Shown here one piece after another: positions 8,768 through 19,870 of a stretch of DNA of 64,000 nt. How positions within the stretch are numbered: position 1 is the first letter of the stretch; each line of letters begins with the position of its first letter. The position numbers and the translations under genes were made by a program. Under the pieces are notes generated by a model. That model was given only the letters and a program-made list of their open reading frames with translations. It did no database searches and was not told the DNA's origin. The DNA comes from Allobosea sp. Root483D1 (GTDB taxonomy: Bacteria; Pseudomonadota; Alphaproteobacteria; Rhizobiales; Beijerinckiaceae), in NCBI RefSeq assembly GCF_001429505.1, contig NZ_LMJW01000001.1:746606-810605 (forward strand), in the 5' to 3' direction.

Positions 8768-9325
8768 ATGGGTTGGGTCGTCCTTGGACTGATCGTCGTC
8801 GTCGTGGTCTGGTTGATCATGACCTATAACGGCCTGGTCGCGATGCGCCAGCGCGTCAACCAGGCTTTCGCCGACATCGACGTGCAATTGAAGCAGCGCC
8901 ACGACCTGATCCCGAACCTGGTCGAGACCGTGAAGGGCTACGCCAGCCACGAGAAGGAAACCTTCGACGCGGTGATCAAGGCGCGCAACCAGGCGCAGGC
9001 TGCATCCGGTCCGCACGACCAGGCGGCGGCCGAGCAGCAGCTCACCGGCGCGGTCGGTCGCCTGCTGGCACTGGGCGAGGCCTATCCGGACCTGAAGGCG
9101 AGCGCGAACTTCCAGCAGCTCCAGCAGGACCTCGGCAATGTCGAGGACAAGCTCGCAGCGGCACGGCGCTTCTTCAACAACGCGGTCAGCGAGTTCAACG
9201 CAGCGATCCAGGCCTTCCCGGCCGTGTTCTTCGCGCCGCAGATGGGCTTCTCGCCGCGCGAATTCTTCGATGTCGGCGATGAGACGCGCAAGCAGATCGA
9301 AGTCGCGCCGACCGTGAAGTTCTGA
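8768..9325 (+). CDS. LemA family protein
   Basis: 185 residues. An N-terminal membrane helix (VVLGLIVVVVVWLIM, residues 3-18) is followed by YNGLVAMRQRVNQAFADIDV and the QRHDLIPNLVETVKGYA signature of LemA proteins, forming a coiled helical bundle on one side of the inner membrane. ATG 8768 is chosen because GAAGGAG precedes it and the hydrophobic anchor then begins at once. LemA is often paired with an M48 peptidase or TPM-domain protein, and an M48 gene follows here after 33 bp. Its biochemical role is not settled. Confidence 0.9.
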   Translation: MGWVVLGLIVVVVVWLIMTYNGLVAMRQRVNQAFADIDVQLKQRHDLIPNLVETVKGYASHEKETFDAVIKARNQAQAASGPHDQAAAEQQLTGAVGRLLALGEAYPDLKASANFQQLQQDLGNVEDKLAAARRFFNNAVSEFNAAIQAFPAVFFAPQMGFSPREFFDVGDETRKQIEVAPTVKF

Positions 9326-9358
9326 GTGGCGCGGTAGCCTCACAGCGGAGCTGCGGCG

Positions 9359-10432
9359 ATGCCGGGGGAAGCCTTCGGGCTCTACACCCATCAGCGCAAC
9401 AACCGGACCCGGTCGATCGCCCTGATCATCGGGCTCTTCCTGATGGTCTATCTCGCCGTCTGGGGCGTGATGCTGGTCGGCTACGGCTATGTCGGGGTGC
9501 CGCGCGGGCGCACGGTGCTGAACTTCGTCGGCCAGCGCTTCTGGGCCTGGCTGCCTTTCATCACGCTCGGCACCGCCGCCTGGGTCCTCATCGGCTTCCG
9601 GATCAATGTCGCGCTGATCGAGGCTGTCTCGGGCGCCGAGGGCGTGACGCGGGAAGCGCAACCCAAGCTCTACCGGATGCTGGAGAACCTCTGCATCTCG
9701 CGCGGCATGGTGACGCCGAAGCTCGCCATCCTGCAGAGCGATGCGCTCAACGCCTTCGCCAGCGGCGTCAACGACAAGCAGTTCACGGTGACGCTGACCA
9801 CCGGGCTGATCGAGCAGCTCAACGACGCCGAGATCGAAGCGGTGATCGCGCATGAACTGACCCATATCCGCAATGGCGACGTCAGGCTGATGGTGATCGC
9901 CGTGGTGATCGCCGGCATCATCTCCTTCGTCGGCGAGGTCGTGTTCCGCAATCTCGGGCGGGTTCGGATCTCCTCGGACGGCGACAAGAAGGGCAGCGGC
10001 TTTGCGATCATCCTCGGCTTTGCGGTGATCGCCGTCGCCTGGCTGCTCGCGGTGGTGATCCGGCTGTCGCTGTCGCGGGCTCGCGAATACCTCGCCGATG
10101 CCGGGGCGGTCGAACTGACCAAGAATCCTGACGCGATGATCTCGGCCCTGCTGAAGATTTCCGGCCGTGCCGACATCGACAATGTGCCGTCCGGTGTGAT
10201 GGACATGTGCTTTGAGAACGACCCCGACGATTTCGCCGACCTGTTCTCGACCCACCCCTCCGTCACCAAACGCGTGCAGGCGCTGGTGCAGACCGCCGGC
10301 GGACGCCTGCCGCCGCAGGCACCGCCCGGCCCGCCGAAGATCAGCGAGCGCCAGACGCTGCCGGAGATCGCCCAGACCTCGGCCACGCATGGGCCATGGT
10401 CGCGGTCGGCGCCGCCGGCTTCAGGAGCCTAG
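9359..10432 (+). CDS. M48-family membrane zinc metallopeptidase (HtpX-like)
   Basis: 357 residues. Two N-terminal membrane helices (about 19-45 and 62-82) precede the catalytic motif H165-E-L-T-H169. A further helix pair (about 176-195 and 214-234) lies before the third zinc ligand E243 in SRAREYLADAGAVELT. This layout is that of HtpX/Ste24-type proteases, which degrade damaged membrane proteins with the active site facing the cytoplasm. It follows lemA. The C-terminal 40 residues are proline-rich and probably disordered. Its stop overlaps the convergent HCCA isomerase stop (10429-10432). Confidence 0.85.
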   Translation: MPGEAFGLYTHQRNNRTRSIALIIGLFLMVYLAVWGVMLVGYGYVGVPRGRTVLNFVGQRFWAWLPFITLGTAAWVLIGFRINVALIEAVSGAEGVTREAQPKLYRMLENLCISRGMVTPKLAILQSDALNAFASGVNDKQFTVTLTTGLIEQLNDAEIEAVIAHELTHIRNGDVRLMVIAVVIAGIISFVGEVVFRNLGRVRISSDGDKKGSGFAIILGFAVIAVAWLLAVVIRLSLSRAREYLADAGAVELTKNPDAMISALLKISGRADIDNVPSGVMDMCFENDPDDFADLFSTHPSVTKRVQALVQTAGGRLPPQAPPGPPKISERQTLPEIAQTSATHGPWSRSAPPASGA

Positions 10433-11037
10433 CGACCGTCCTTGGCCCAGGCGAGCGCTTCCTCGAGCCTGTCATCGCCCCAGAACAGCTCGCCATCGCC
10501 GGTGACGAAGGTCGGCGCGCCAAAGATGCCGAGCGACTTGGCGAGTTCGATCTCGGCCTTGAGCCGGCCCTTGACCTCCTCGCTGCGCGAGGCGGAAACG
10601 GCGGTGGAGGGATCGACGCCCGCCTCACGAAGGGCTGCGCTCAGCACCGCTTCCTCGGCGATGTTGCGGCCTTCGCAGAATTCGGAGCGGAACAGCGCCT
10701 TGGAAAAGACAGGCAACCAGCCGGCCTCGCGTCCCGCGAGCGCGAGCCGCGCCGCGACGAGAGAGTTCTGCGGGAAGGTCTCGGGCCGCTTGATGGTCAG
10801 CCCGTAGCGGGCGGCGCGGCGCGCGGTGTCGCGCCACATATAGCGGCCCTTGTTCGGGTAGAGATTGAAGGGCGAGGTCGCCCAGCCCTGCGTCGCAAAG
10901 ATTGGCCCGAGCAGGAAGGGACGCCAACGCACCTCGACACCGGCCGCCTCGGCCAGCTCTTCGATCCGCAAGGCGCTGAGACAGGAATAGGTCGACGCGA
11001 ACTCGTACCAGAAATCCAGAACAGGACGATTCGGCAT
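10429..11037 (-). CDS. 2-hydroxychromene-2-carboxylate isomerase (DsbA-like, GST kappa type)
   Basis: 202 residues with a thioredoxin/DsbA fold. The N-terminus (VLDFWYEFASTYSCLSALRIEEL) carries the catalytic Ser in place of a CxxC. The C-terminal IFGAPTFVTGDGELFWGDDRLE is the cis-Pro and closing segment of HCCA isomerases and kappa GSTs. The founding enzyme isomerises a naphthalene-degradation intermediate with glutathione, but most chromosomal homologues have unknown substrates. ATG at 11037 has GGAGG upstream. The long open frame continuing upstream opposite argG is not coding. Confidence 0.85.
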   Translation of the reverse strand: MPNRPVLDFWYEFASTYSCLSALRIEELAEAAGVEVRWRPFLLGPIFATQGWATSPFNLYPNKGRYMWRDTARRAARYGLTIKRPETFPQNSLVAARLALAGREAGWLPVFSKALFRSEFCEGRNIAEEAVLSAALREAGVDPSTAVSASRSEEVKGRLKAEIELAKSLGIFGAPTFVTGDGELFWGDDRLEEALAWAKDGR

Positions 11038-11292
11038 CAAACCTCCACGCGAGAGCGGCTGGGAAATTGAGCCGACTCTCCGCCCCCGCGAGTCAGCCCG
11101 CAAGCCAGAAGCCGCAAACGCGCCAACGGACAGCGATCCATCAAACGATGGCGCGCAATCGATCAGAAGGTTCCGATTGCGTCGCCCCGAACCCTGCGAT
11201 AGTGCCCGGTTACGTCCGAAATGCGGCCGGCTAAGCCGCATTCTCACACTGTGCACGATCCTTCGTGCCGCCACTGCAGGAAGACTACGTCC

Positions 11293-12525
11293 ATGGCAGA
11301 CAAGCGCGTCAACAAGGTCGTACTCGCCTATTCCGGCGGGCTCGACACCTCGATCATCCTGAAATGGCTGCAGACCACCTATAATTGCGAGGTCGTGACC
11401 TTCACCGCCGATCTCGGCCAGGGCGAGGAGCTGGAGCCGGCCCGCCAGAAGGCGCTGCTGCTCGGCATCAAGCCCGAGAACATTCATATTGAGGACCTGC
11501 GCGAGGAGTTCGTCCGCGACTATGTCTTCCCGATGTTTCGGGCCAATGCTGCTTATGAGGGCGTCTACCTGCTGGGCACCTCGATCGCCCGGCCGCTGAT
11601 CGCCCAGAAGCTGATCGAGATCGCCGAGCGCGTCGGCGCCGACGCGATCTCGCATGGCGCCACCGGCAAGGGCAACGACCAGGTCCGTTTCGAGCTGACC
11701 GCTTACGCGCTGAAGCCCGATGTCCATGTGATCGCACCCTGGCGCGAATGGGATCTGCGCTCGCGCGAGCAGCTGATCGCCTTCGCCGAACAGCACCAGA
11801 TCCCGATCGCCAAGGACAAGCGCGGAGAGGCCCCGTTCTCGGTCGACGCCAACCTCCTGCACGCCTCCTCGGAAGGCAAGGTGCTCGAGGACCCGGCCCA
11901 GGAAGTGCCGGACTACGTCTATTCGCGCACGATCTCGCCCGAGGAAGCGCCCGACAAGCCGACCGTGATCTCGATCGACTTCGCCAAGGGCGATGCGGTT
12001 GCGATCGACGGCGTCCAGCTCTCGCCGGCGACGCTGCTGGCCAAGCTCAATGAACTCGGCCGCGACAACGGCATCGGCCGGCTCGACCTGGTCGAGAACC
12101 GCTTCGTCGGCATGAAGAGCCGCGGCATGTACGAGACGCCCGGCGGCACGATCCTCGCGGTCGCGCACCGCGCCATCGAGTCGATCACGCTCGACCGCGG
12201 CGCCGCCCATCTCAAGGACCAGCTCATGCCGCAATATGCCGAGCTGATCTATAACGGCTTCTGGTTCTCGCCGGAGCGCGAGATGCTGCAGGCGCTGATC
12301 GACAAGAGCCAGGAGTTCGTGGCGGGCCAGGTGCGGCTGAAGCTCTACAAGGGCGGCGTCCACGTCATCGGCCGCTCCAGCCCGTACTCGCTCTACGACC
12401 AGGACCTCGTCACCTTCGAGGAAGGCGCGGTCGCCTACGACCACCGCGACGCCGCCGGCTTCATCAAGCTCAACGCCTTGCGCCTGCGCACGCTCGGTCA
12501 GCGGAAGAAGAAGCTGGGCCTGTAA
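11293..12525 (+). CDS. argG: Argininosuccinate synthase
   Basis: 410 residues, the usual length. The PP-loop ATP-pyrophosphatase motif is at residues 14-20 (SGGLDTS). Further signature segments are [16 protein letters not shown] and [17 protein letters not shown]. It joins citrulline and aspartate using ATP in arginine biosynthesis. ATG 11293 is chosen; the longer frame from 11221 adds 24 residues that do not resemble the family. It is monocistronic and followed by a strong hairpin terminator. The 255 bp between it and the divergent HCCA isomerase show no operator I could recognise. Confidence 0.95.
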   Translation: MADKRVNKVVLAYSGGLDTSIILKWLQTTYNCEVVTFTADLGQGEELEPARQKALLLGIKPENIHIEDLREEFVRDYVFPMFRANAAYEGVYLLGTSIARPLIAQKLIEIAERVGADAISHGATGKGNDQVRFELTAYALKPDVHVIAPWREWDLRSREQLIAFAEQHQIPIAKDKRGEAPFSVDANLLHASSEGKVLEDPAQEVPDYVYSRTISPEEAPDKPTVISIDFAKGDAVAIDGVQLSPATLLAKLNELGRDNGIGRLDLVENRFVGMKSRGMYETPGGTILAVAHRAIESITLDRGAAHLKDQLMPQYAELIYNGFWFSPEREMLQALIDKSQEFVAGQVRLKLYKGGVHVIGRSSPYSLYDQDLVTFEEGAVAYDHRDAAGFIKLNALRLRTLGQRKKKLGL

Positions 12526-12564
12526 ATGATTTAAGGCAGCAACCTGAGCTTGCTGCGAAATCCC

Positions 12565-12605
12565 AATGAAAAGGCCGGCGAGCATTGCTCGCCGGCCTTT
12601 TCATT
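12565..12605. terminator. Bidirectional hairpin terminator between argG and the phytase-like gene
   Basis: A perfect 19-bp stem (12565-12583 with 12587-12605) and a 3-nt loop. The GC-rich core is flanked by A-rich and T-rich ends, so it can stop transcription from argG and from the convergent gene. Confidence 0.85.
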
Positions 12606-12615
12606 TTGACGAGGC

Positions 12616-14817
12616 TTACTTCGCCAGCTTGCCGAAGGCGAAGAACTGGGTCTCGCCGGAGGAATCGTCGACGCCGTCATTGTCGGTGACGACGAAGAGG
12701 CTGCCTTCCTTGTCGACCGCCATGCCCTCGACCTTGTCGAGCCCATAGCCGCCGAGCTTCATCAGGTCCGGCGTCAGGTCGCGCAGCAGCTTTTTCTCGA
12801 CCGTCGGGATCTCCGAGGCGCCGAACGGGGCCGGCTTCAGGCCCTTGACCGAGAAGGTCGCCAGCGTCTTCACCGCCTTGGCGCCGAAGAGATTGTCGCG
12901 CTCGATCACGGCGAAGCTGTCGTCACCGAGATAGGTCAGCTCGGAGAGGCCCATCCAGGCGCCGGCAGCCGGAGCGGTCAGCGGATAGTAGAGGATGCCC
13001 CAGCTCTTGGTCGAAGGCTTGTAGGTCAGGAGCTTGACCTTGCCCTTGGGGTCATCCTTCCACTCGCGCTGGACTGCGATCCAGATTGTCTCGTCCTGGC
13101 CGGTGCCGGTGACGGCGACGCCCTCATAGCCCTGATTGATCGCCTTGGCGGCGAACTCCTCCGGCAGGGCGATCTCCTCCTCGACCTCGCCCTTGGCCGA
13201 GACGCGCAGAAGCAGGTTCCCGGTCGGCTTCTCCTTGCGCTCGGGCGCGCCTTCCGAGGCCAGCCAGAAACCGCCGCCGGGACGGGTGGCGATCCCCTCG
13301 AGATCATAGGAAGCGGGCTTGCCGTCCTTGGTCACGGTGATCGCGCCGGTGATCGTCGCCGGCTTCTTCGTCGCGTCGATCTCGAGGATGCGCGAGGGCG
13401 TATAGGCGCTGTCGGTGACGCTGAAGAGCCGGCCCGGCAGTTCGGGATGGGCGGCGAGACCAGACAATGCGCCCCAGCCGAGCGGCACGCCGTCGACATC
13501 GGCCGAGACGATGGTGGGATAGGTAACCGGAGCTTCGCTACGCTCGTAGATCGTCACCGCCGAGCGGGCGCCGCCCTTCTCGCCGAGATCGGCCTCGGAA
13601 GCACTGACGAAGAGATTGCGCTGCGGAATGGCGAGCAGACCTTCCGGCGCGATGCCGCCCGGCAAGGCCTGCAGGAAGCGCGGCGCACGGCCCGCTCCCT
13701 CGTCCTTGAAGACCAGTACGAGCGAGGCGCGCTCCAGACCGACGAAGATCAGACGGTCATTCCCGTAAGTGCCGACCTCGATGCCCTCCGGCTCACTGCC
13801 CTTGGCGGCCGAGCGGCGCTCGGGATAATGGCCGAGGCGAATGGCGATGTGGTCGACTGTGCTACCGGAGTCGAACTCGACCGTGCCATCCTTGCGGAAG
13901 ATGGTGAAGCCGCGCGAGCCGCCCTTCCAGTCGCCCTCATTGGCAGTAACGAAGCGGTCATTGTCGATCCAGCGCACCGCGTCCGGCTCGCGCGGGACGC
14001 CCTTTAGTTCTTCGACCGGCTTGATCTGGCCGTCGCGGGTCTTGTCGATGTTCTTGAGATCGACGGTGCCGGCCGAAAAATGCGTGACGAGCTTGCCGGT
14101 CCTGGTGTCGACCACGGCAAGGTGGTTGTTCTCCTGCATCGTCACGACGGCAAGGCCATCCTGGTTGACGTCGACGAATTCCGGCTCCGGATCGGTCGGC
14201 TCGACAGCGGCAATGCCGGTGAGATCGACAACGTGCTTCGAAGCACAATCGGCCTCGCCGCCCTTGATGCCGATCAGCGTCAGATTGCCGGCGGGAAGCT
14301 GCGGCAAGTCGCCCTTGTTCAGCTTCTCGTCGCGCTCGTTCTCGATGACGATGGCGAGCTTGCCCTTGTCCTTGGTCAGCGTGATCGAGTCCGGCTGGCC
14401 GCCGAGCTCGCACTTCGCCGAAACCTGCTTCGTCTTGAGATCGATCGTGGCGAGATGACCGGCCGGCTCCTTGAAGTTGTCGCCAGACGAGACGACGACC
14501 GCGAAGGCACGCTCGCCGAGGATGACGACCGAGGTCGGCTCGCCGCCGACCGGGATGAAGCCGGCGGGCTTGGGAGCGTTGGCGGTGCTGATGTCGATCA
14601 GGCCGATCGCCTTATGCTCGGCGTCGGTATAGGCGAGCAGTGTTCCGGCCTCGTTGGCGGTGATGATCTCCGAGACCGTTTTCTTTTTCGCGTCGCGGTC
14701 GGCCGGCAGGTTCAGCGGCACCTGGAAGGTGGCGATTCGGTTGAAATTCGGCTCGGCGAGCGCGGTGCCGGCGAGCAGGAAGGTCGCGAGGGCGGCGAGG
14801 GCGAAGGGCTTGCGCAT
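12616..14817 (-). CDS. Secreted esterase-like phytase family protein with N-terminal beta-propeller
   Basis: 733 residues with a clear signal peptide (LAALATFLLAGTALAEP). Residues about 25-420 show repeated beta-propeller blades (VGGEPTSVVILGERAFAVVV; NHLAVVDTRTGKLV) like choice-of-anchor-I proteins. Residues about 435-733 match the phytase-like esterase domain (GALSGLAAHPELPGRLFSVT, YDLEGIATRPGGGFWLASEG, NQGYEGVAVTG). It is probably a periplasmic or secreted hydrolase of phosphate esters, but the substrate is not established for such proteins. It is monocistronic and convergent with argG. Confidence 0.8.
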   Translation of the reverse strand: MRKPFALAALATFLLAGTALAEPNFNRIATFQVPLNLPADRDAKKKTVSEIITANEAGTLLAYTDAEHKAIGLIDISTANAPKPAGFIPVGGEPTSVVILGERAFAVVVSSGDNFKEPAGHLATIDLKTKQVSAKCELGGQPDSITLTKDKGKLAIVIENERDEKLNKGDLPQLPAGNLTLIGIKGGEADCASKHVVDLTGIAAVEPTDPEPEFVDVNQDGLAVVTMQENNHLAVVDTRTGKLVTHFSAGTVDLKNIDKTRDGQIKPVEELKGVPREPDAVRWIDNDRFVTANEGDWKGGSRGFTIFRKDGTVEFDSGSTVDHIAIRLGHYPERRSAAKGSEPEGIEVGTYGNDRLIFVGLERASLVLVFKDEGAGRAPRFLQALPGGIAPEGLLAIPQRNLFVSASEADLGEKGGARSAVTIYERSEAPVTYPTIVSADVDGVPLGWGALSGLAAHPELPGRLFSVTDSAYTPSRILEIDATKKPATITGAITVTKDGKPASYDLEGIATRPGGGFWLASEGAPERKEKPTGNLLLRVSAKGEVEEEIALPEEFAAKAINQGYEGVAVTGTGQDETIWIAVQREWKDDPKGKVKLLTYKPSTKSWGILYYPLTAPAAGAWMGLSELTYLGDDSFAVIERDNLFGAKAVKTLATFSVKGLKPAPFGASEIPTVEKKLLRDLTPDLMKLGGYGLDKVEGMAVDKEGSLFVVTDNDGVDDSSGETQFFAFGKLAK

Positions 14818-14909
14818 GGGATGATCCTGTCCCGCAATGGATGTCGAGGCGGCGGATCATCCGGCTAGTCAGCGCATACGACAGTTGCGTGACAGGCTGT
14901 CGCAAACAA

Positions 14910-14949
14910 AGGCCGCCACGGCACGAGCCGTGGCGGCCTGGCTTTTTTT
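14910..14949. terminator. Hairpin terminator between the phytase-like gene and the small membrane protein
   Basis: A 13-bp perfect stem (14910-14922 with 14927-14939) and a 4-nt loop. A seven-T run follows on the plus strand and TTTGTTTG on the minus strand. It most likely ends the minus-strand gene at 14964 and insulates the phytase-like gene. Confidence 0.8.
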
Positions 14950-14963
14950 AAGTGAATGCGCGA

Positions 14964-15386
14964 TCAGTGCAGCGCGGCCTCGGCTCCGGCAGCTTCCGTG
15001 ACCGACTTCTTCAGGCCAATCACCTCGAGCTCGGTGACGACCGCCACCGCCGCCGCCTGGGCCAGGACGAAGGCGATGCCGAGCGTGGTGGGCGTAAACC
15101 AGCCGGCAACCAGGATCAGCACGCTGTCGGCGATCCAGAGGATGTTGACGCCGATCACTGCATAGATGGCGAGCCGCGGCAGGCGTGTCCGGCTGGCGAA
15201 GAAAGCCAGCAGGGCGGCACAAGGCAGAAGCACTAGGCCGGGGCCGCGCAGGAACTCCGCGGGGAAGCCGAGCAGATTGGCAAGCGAGCCCGCGCCGAAG
15301 CTGAGCAGCAGGCCGGTCGCGGCGCAGGCGGCGGCGTCGAGAGCGAGAGCGTTACGCAGGAAACGCGAGGACTGGATGAAGGCCAT
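14964..15386 (-). CDS. Small four-helix inner-membrane protein of unknown function
   Basis: 140 residues with about four hydrophobic segments (LDAAACAATGLLLSFGAGSL, LVLLPCAALLAFFA, IYAVIGVNILWIADSVLILVAGWF, TLGIAFVLAQAAAVAVV). It resembles hypothetical integral membrane proteins common in Rhizobiales. I recognise no catalytic motif. It is divergent from an XRE-family regulator 131 bp away, which may control it. ATG 15386 is preceded by GGAGAA. Confidence 0.75.
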   Translation of the reverse strand: MAFIQSSRFLRNALALDAAACAATGLLLSFGAGSLANLLGFPAEFLRGPGLVLLPCAALLAFFASRTRLPRLAIYAVIGVNILWIADSVLILVAGWFTPTTLGIAFVLAQAAAVAVVTELEVIGLKKSVTEAAGAEAALH

Positions 15387-15517
15387 GGCTGTTCTCCGAT
15401 TGGGGCCCTTTCGTCCGGGCCGTTGCTGATGGAAGCCATGCTGACGAAGCCTGAGCGGCCCGTCGATTAAGCGCGAGGTAATTGGACGGCGGCCCGGCTG
15501 CGGCTAGCTTGCCTGCC

Positions 15518-16345
15518 ATGAACAAGCACCAGCAGCCCGCGATCGGGCATCTCATCCGCGACTGGCGCCAGTTGCGCCGTCTCAGCCAGCTCGATCTCGC
15601 GCTCGAAGCCGAGATCTCGCAGAAGCATCTCAGCTTCGTCGAGAGCGGCCGCTCGGTCCCGAGCCGCGACATGGTCCTGCTGCTCGCCGAGCATCTCGGC
15701 GTGCCGCTGCGCGAGCGCAACGCGCTCCTGCTCGCCGCCGGCTATGCGCCAGTCTATCTCGAACGCTCGCTGGAGGATCCGAGCCTGCAGGCGGCGCGCA
15801 GCGCGATTGAGCTCCTGCTCAAAGGGCATGAGCCCTATCCGGCGGTCGCGGTCGACCGGCATTGGACCCTGCTCGCAGCGAACGCCATGATCGCGCCGCT
15901 ATTGACGCTGGTCGAGGACGCCGACCTTCTGCGCCCACCGGTCAATGTGCTCCGGCTCAGCCTGCATCCGCGCGGGCTCGCCCCGGCGATCCTCAACCTC
16001 ACCGAATGGCGCGGCCATCTGATCGCTCGGCTGCGCCAGCAGATCCGCGCCACCGCCGACCCGCTGCTGGCCGAGCTGCTGATCGAACTGCTGAGCTATC
16101 CCGTGCCGGCTGCGTCGGCCGGCAAGGGCAAAGGCAAGGCGCAAGAGGAGGCGGAGCCGCCGATCGTGGTGCCGCTACAGTTGCGGCTGGGCGAAAGCGT
16201 GCTCTCGCTGATCTCGACCACGACCGTGTTCGGCACGCCGGTTGACGTCACCCTGTCCGAGCTGGCGCTGGAGACCTTCTTCCCGGCCGACGAGGCGACG
16301 GGGCAAACATTGCGGGCGATCGCCAAGGCCAATGCATCTGCCTGA
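15518..16345 (+). CDS. XRE-family regulator with MmyB-type ligand-binding domain
   Basis: 275 residues. The N-terminal helix-turn-helix (IRDWRQLRRLSQLDLALEAE, then SQKHLSFVESGRSVPSRDMV) is followed by a long domain beginning VAVDRHWTLLAANAM, the MmyB-like PAS-fold sensor found in many Streptomyces and proteobacterial regulators. Such proteins often regulate an adjacent divergent oxidoreductase or membrane gene; the neighbour here is the small membrane protein. ATG 15518 is used; the frame is open further upstream but lacks family resemblance there. Confidence 0.85.
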   Translation: MNKHQQPAIGHLIRDWRQLRRLSQLDLALEAEISQKHLSFVESGRSVPSRDMVLLLAEHLGVPLRERNALLLAAGYAPVYLERSLEDPSLQAARSAIELLLKGHEPYPAVAVDRHWTLLAANAMIAPLLTLVEDADLLRPPVNVLRLSLHPRGLAPAILNLTEWRGHLIARLRQQIRATADPLLAELLIELLSYPVPAASAGKGKGKAQEEAEPPIVVPLQLRLGESVLSLISTTTVFGTPVDVTLSELALETFFPADEATGQTLRAIAKANASA

Positions 16346-16350
16346 AAGGC

Positions 16351-16375
16351 GGAACCAAAGCCGGCCGATGACGTT
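16351..16375 (+). promoter_or_regulatory. EcfG-type general-stress promoter of csbD
   Basis: GGAAC (16351-16355), a 16-bp spacer and CGTT (16372-16375) match the GGAAC-N16/17-CGTT consensus of the alphaproteobacterial general-stress sigma factor. Transcription would begin near 16383, about 50 bp before csbD, a typical member of that regulon. Confidence 0.7.
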
Positions 16376-16433
16376 CTCCCTGCGGACCGGCGCCAACGCG
16401 CCGATCATGCATCATTCGAGAAGGAACACGTCC

Positions 16434-16625
16434 ATGGGCAGCACCGCCGACAAGATCAAGGGCATGGCCAACGAGGCCGCCGGCAACGTCAAGCAGGCCG
16501 CCGGCAAGGCGATGAACAAGCCTGGGCTTCAGGCCGAGGGCATCGCGCAGGAACGCAAGGGCGAAGCCCAGCAGGCGATCGGCAAGACCAAGGACGCGGT
16601 CAAGAAGGTGATCGACAAGGCCTGA
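16434..16625 (+). CDS. CsbD family stress-response protein
   Basis: 63 residues, highly charged and Ala/Lys/Gly-rich, with the CsbD pattern DKIKGMANEAAGNVKQAAGK followed by a second repeat-like half (RKGEAQQAIGKTKDAVKKVI). CsbD proteins are small, probably disordered stress proteins made under sigma-B or EcfG control; their molecular role is unclear. ATG 16434 has AGAAGGA upstream. An EcfG consensus promoter lies 59 bp upstream and a hairpin terminator follows the stop. Confidence 0.9.
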   Translation: MGSTADKIKGMANEAAGNVKQAAGKAMNKPGLQAEGIAQERKGEAQQAIGKTKDAVKKVIDKA

Positions 16626-16653
16626 CCGCAAAGTCAGCTTCGATCGAAGAAAG

Positions 16654-16681
16654 ACGGGCGCCGCAAGGCGCCCGTTTTTTT
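16654..16681. terminator. Hairpin terminator shared by csbD and dnaJ
   Basis: A 9-bp stem (16654-16662 with 16667-16675), GCAA tetraloop and a seven-T run to 16681 on the plus strand. The minus strand side reads TCTTTCTTC, so it can also end dnaJ, whose stop is at 16686. Confidence 0.85.
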
Positions 16682-16685
16682 GTTC

Positions 16686-17816
16686 TCAGGCTGCGCCGCC
16701 GAGGCCGCCGAGGAAATCCTTGACCCGGCCGAAGAAGCCGGCGGTCTCGGGATGGGTGGCGCCCGAGCTTTCGCGCTCGAACTCCATCAGCAATTCGCGC
16801 TGGCGGGCGGTGAGCTTCTGCGGCGTCTCGACCAGGACCTGGATGTAGAGATCGCCCATCTCGCGCGAGCGCAGCACGCTCATGCCCTTGGCCTTGAGCC
16901 GGAACTGCTTGCCGGTCTGGGTGCCCTCGGGAACCTTCACACGGGCCTTTTCACCGTTCAGCGTCGGCACCTCGATCTCGCCGCCGAGTGCGGCCGAGGT
17001 CAAGCCGATCGGCACGCGGCAGAACAGGTCGGAGCCGTCGCGCTGGAATATGGCGTGCGGCTTGATCGAGAGGAAGATGTAGAGATCGCCCGCCGGGCCG
17101 CCGCGCAGGCCGGCCTCGCCCTCGCCGGCGAGGCGGATGCGGGTGCCGTCCTCGACGCCGGCGGGGATGTTGACCGAGAGCGTGCGCTCGCGGGTGACAC
17201 GGCCGGCGCCCTGGCAACCGGCGCAGGGGTCGTCGATGATCTCGCCGCGGCCATTGCAGGTCGGGCATGTCCGCTCGACCGAGAAGAAGCCCTGGCTGGC
17301 GCGGACGCGACCATGTCCGCCGCAGGTCGGGCATTGGCGCGACTTCGAGCCCGTCTTGGCGCCGGTGCCGGAGCAGACCTCGCAGGTCACCGAGGTCGGG
17401 ACGCGGATCGTCTCGTTCTTGCCGGCATAGGCGTCCTCGAGGCCGATCTCGAGATTGTAGCGCAGATCGGCGCCGCGCTCGCGGGAATTGGCGCCGCGAG
17501 GACCACGCCCGCGGCCCTCGCCGAAGAAGGATTCGAAGATGTCGGACATGAAGTCCGACATGTCGGCCGGACCGCCTCCGCCGCCGCCATTGTCGAAGGC
17601 CTGGTGGCCATAGCGGTCATAGGCCGCGCGCTTCTGGCCATCGGAGAGGATCTGGTAGGCCTCGTTGATTTCCTTGAACTTGATCTCGGCCTGCTTGTCG
17701 CCCGGGTTCTTGTCCGGGTGATGCTGCATGGCGAGCTTGCGGAACGAGCCCTTGAGCTCGATCTCCGTCACGGTCTTGGTGACCCCGAGAATCTCGTAAT
17801 AATCGCGCTTCGACAT
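16686..17816 (-). CDS. dnaJ: Chaperone protein DnaJ
   Basis: 376 residues. J-domain at residues 1-70 with the HPD motif (HHPDKNPG), a Gly/Phe-rich linker (FDNGGGGGG), then four zinc-binding CxxCxGxG repeats ([32 protein letters not shown]) and the two C-terminal substrate-binding domains. It stimulates DnaK ATPase and delivers unfolded proteins. It is downstream of dnaK in the same direction, separated by 131 bp that carry a palindromic repeat, so it may be read from the dnaK promoter or its own. Confidence 0.97.
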   Translation of the reverse strand: MSKRDYYEILGVTKTVTEIELKGSFRKLAMQHHPDKNPGDKQAEIKFKEINEAYQILSDGQKRAAYDRYGHQAFDNGGGGGGPADMSDFMSDIFESFFGEGRGRGPRGANSRERGADLRYNLEIGLEDAYAGKNETIRVPTSVTCEVCSGTGAKTGSKSRQCPTCGGHGRVRASQGFFSVERTCPTCNGRGEIIDDPCAGCQGAGRVTRERTLSVNIPAGVEDGTRIRLAGEGEAGLRGGPAGDLYIFLSIKPHAIFQRDGSDLFCRVPIGLTSAALGGEIEVPTLNGEKARVKVPEGTQTGKQFRLKAKGMSVLRSREMGDLYIQVLVETPQKLTARQRELLMEFERESSGATHPETAGFFGRVKDFLGGLGGAA

Positions 17817-17897
17817 TCAACCAGCTGCCCCTGCGCCGTCCTGCACATCCTGCGAGGCCAGCGAGTCATGTCCTGCCGACGCCATCACCGTAACGCA

Positions 17898-17925
17898 ATG
17901 GCCGGGTCAAGCCCCGGCCATGACG
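17898..17925. repeat. Dispersed palindromic repeat, partial copy (hairpin 2 only)
   Basis: A 9-bp stem (17898-17906 with 17913-17921) followed by GACG. It matches the second hairpin of the repeats at 38687 and 50424 but with a swapped base pair in the stem. It sits between dnaK and dnaJ. Confidence 0.6.
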
Positions 17926-17947
17926 TCGTTCCGGAAAAAGAGCGAAA

Positions 17948-19870
<1,923 letters not shown>

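Noticed and set aside
11038-12585. Long minus-strand open frame continuing upstream of the HCCA isomerase across argG.
   Set aside because: It is antisense to argG, has no family resemblance beyond the isomerase part, and reflects the bias of GC-rich codons.
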